This document shows, in pieces, positions 62,927 through 64,000 of a DNA stretch of 64,000 nucleotides; position 1 is the first letter of the stretch, and each line of letters begins with the position of its first letter. Source of the DNA: Bifidobacterium saguinibicoloris (GTDB lineage: Bacteria; Actinomycetota; Actinomycetes; Actinomycetales; Bifidobacteriaceae). The stretch spans positions 186,001 through 250,000 of the forward strand of contig NZ_JAHBBF010000002.1 of the NCBI RefSeq assembly GCF_019331725.1, written 5' to 3'. The notes below the pieces were generated by a model, which made no database searches, was not told the origin of the DNA, and saw only the letters and a list, made by a program, of their open reading frames with translations. The position numbers were made by a program, and so were the translations under genes.

Positions 62927-64000
62927 ATGGCACAGATATTCGACGCACCCTCGAAGGCGATTCTGCGAAGCCAAATCGCGGAACACATCGCCGAAACTGA
63001 CAAGAACGACCGGCGCGAGACCCTGGAAGGCGAGCCCCCGCTGCCCACCGACCGCTTCTTCGACCGTGAACTGAGCTGGCTCAAGTTCAACAAGCGTGTC
63101 CTCGAGCTCGCCGAGGACGAGGATCAGCCGTTGCTGGAACGCACCAGCTTCGCCGCGATCTTCGCCAACAACCTCGACGAGTTCTTCATGGTCCGCGTGG
63201 CCGGCCTGAAGCGCCGCATCGACTCGGGCATCGCCGTGCCGTCCGCGGCCGGCCTGAGCCCGCGCCAGCTGCTGCGCTCCATCAGCGAGCAGTCGCACGC
63301 CCTGCAGAACGAGCACGCCCACTACGTCATCGACAAGCTGTTCCCGGCGCTGGCCGAACAGCACATCGTGCTGCTGAGCTGGGACAAGCTGACCACCTCC
63401 GAGCAGGAGCGCCTCTCCCGCTACTACCGCCAGCAGGTGTTCCCCGTGCTCACCCCGCTCGCCGTGGATCCGGCCCACCCGTTCCCGTACATCTCCGGCG
63501 GCTCCATCAACCTCGCCGTGATCGTCGAGAACCCGACCTCCGGCAAGTCCCACTTCGCGCGCGTGAAGATCCCGGGCAACCTCAACCGTCTCGTGCCGGT
63601 GGACGACATGACCGACGAGGAGTCCAAGGAGGAGCGCTATGGCTTCATCACCATGGAGAACCTCATCATCGCCCACCTGGAATCCCTGTTCCCGGGCATG
63701 ATCATCAAGGAGGCCCGCTCCTTCCGCGTCACCCGCAACGAGGACATCGACGTCGAAGAGGATGACGCCGAGAACCTGCTCAACGCGATGGAGAAGGAGC
63801 TGCTGCGCCGCCGCTTCGGACCGCCGATCCGTCTGGAGATCTCCGACGAGACCAGCCCGTTCCTCTCCCAGCTGCTCGCCGACCAGCTCGGCGTCAGCCC
63901 CGATGAGGTGTACCGTCTGCCGGCGCCGTTGGACATGACCGTGCTGTTCGAACTCGGCGGCATCGACCGTCCGGATTTGAAGAACCGCCCGTTCATCCCG
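62927..64000 (+). CDS. ppk: Polyphosphate kinase, 5' part
   Basis: The first 358 codons are present and the gene runs off the window. The N-terminal and head domains of PPK1 are clear: FFDRELSWLKFNKRVLELA (near 43-61), ANNLDEFFMVRVAGLKRRI (near 80-98), QVFPVLTPLAVDPAHPFPYI (near 168-187) and PPIRLEISDETSP. The catalytic histidines lie beyond the edge. The enzyme makes polyphosphate from ATP. ATG 62927 is chosen over 62918 because TAGGAT ends seven bases upstream; starting at 62918 would place the ATG inside that hexamer. Confidence 0.95.
   Translation, partial: MAQIFDAPSKAILRSQIAEHIAETDKNDRRETLEGEPPLPTDRFFDRELSWLKFNKRVLELAEDEDQPLLERTSFAAIFANNLDEFFMVRVAGLKRRIDSGIAVPSAAGLSPRQLLRSISEQSHALQNEHAHYVIDKLFPALAEQHIVLLSWDKLTTSEQERLSRYYRQQVFPVLTPLAVDPAHPFPYISGGSINLAVIVENPTSGKSHFARVKIPGNLNRLVPVDDMTDEESKEERYGFITMENLIIAHLESLFPGMIIKEARSFRVTRNEDIDVEEDDAENLLNAMEKELLRRRFGPPIRLEISDETSPFLSQLLADQLGVSPDEVYRLPAPLDMTVLFELGGIDRPDLKNRPFIP

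Overview
The window is about 65% G+C and looks like a chromosomal segment of a Bifidobacterium or a close relative. Pointers are the actinobacterial-type split Tad pilus locus, the long LeuA, an aspartokinase encoded as separate catalytic and ACT genes, a GH1/cellobiose PTS next to ptsI and ptsH, sortase-anchored surface proteins, and a large set of leaderless promoters. No insertion sequence, prophage, tRNA, rRNA or CRISPR array was recognised.

Layout. 1-2066: a C69 dipeptidase (cut by the left edge) and a PEBP-family protein, both minus. 2305-6213: a large wall-anchored beta-helix protein with fibronectin III domains. 6461-14967: sugar phosphotransferase region, with a GH1/IIA/IIB/IIC beta-glucoside operon, its likely GntR regulator, divergent ptsI and ptsH, and a LacI regulator. 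15020-18529: a zinc-ribbon membrane protein, then holB and tmk. 18666-21182: a second beta-helix surface protein. 21351-25732: topA and a PAP2 phosphatase. 25808-25898: SRP RNA. 26064-32404: a class A penicillin-binding protein, leuA and a metallophosphatase. 32405-33036: a gene-free array of related hairpins. 33037-40624: three tandem zinc-ribbon/PASTA membrane proteins. 40790-45869: an uncharacterised gene, asd, a probably acquired DUF4143-type ATPase, and the two aspartokinase genes. 46310-51389: a Cna_B pilin-like protein and its divergent class C sortase. 51461-57059: recR, dnaX, a TetR regulator and a diacylglycerol-kinase-like enzyme. 57203-62816: a Tad (Flp) pilus locus in two divergent halves. 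62927-64000: the start of polyphosphate kinase.

How the parts work together. The PTS operon with HPr and enzyme I supplies the chain from phosphoenolpyruvate to an imported beta-glucoside, which the GH1 enzyme then cleaves. Asd and LysC are consecutive steps of aspartate-family amino acid synthesis. DnaX, HolB, RecR, Tmk and TopA are replication and repair housekeeping. Sortase, pilin, two further wall-anchored proteins and the Tad system form a substantial surface-adhesion repertoire.

The most unusual stretch is the 955-bp gap between the two halves of the Tad locus (58293-59247). It holds an 81-bp inverted repeat pair loaded with DnaA boxes, a structured RNA of about 168 nt with its own promoter and terminator and a 6S-like rod fold, a CU-rich terminator module shared with a second locus at 46211-46289, and ten perfect 7-bp tandem repeats. 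A second window-wide signal is that eleven genes carry a TANNNT hexamer exactly seven bases before the start codon, the architecture of leaderless mRNAs. All product names come from reading the translations by eye; no database search was run.
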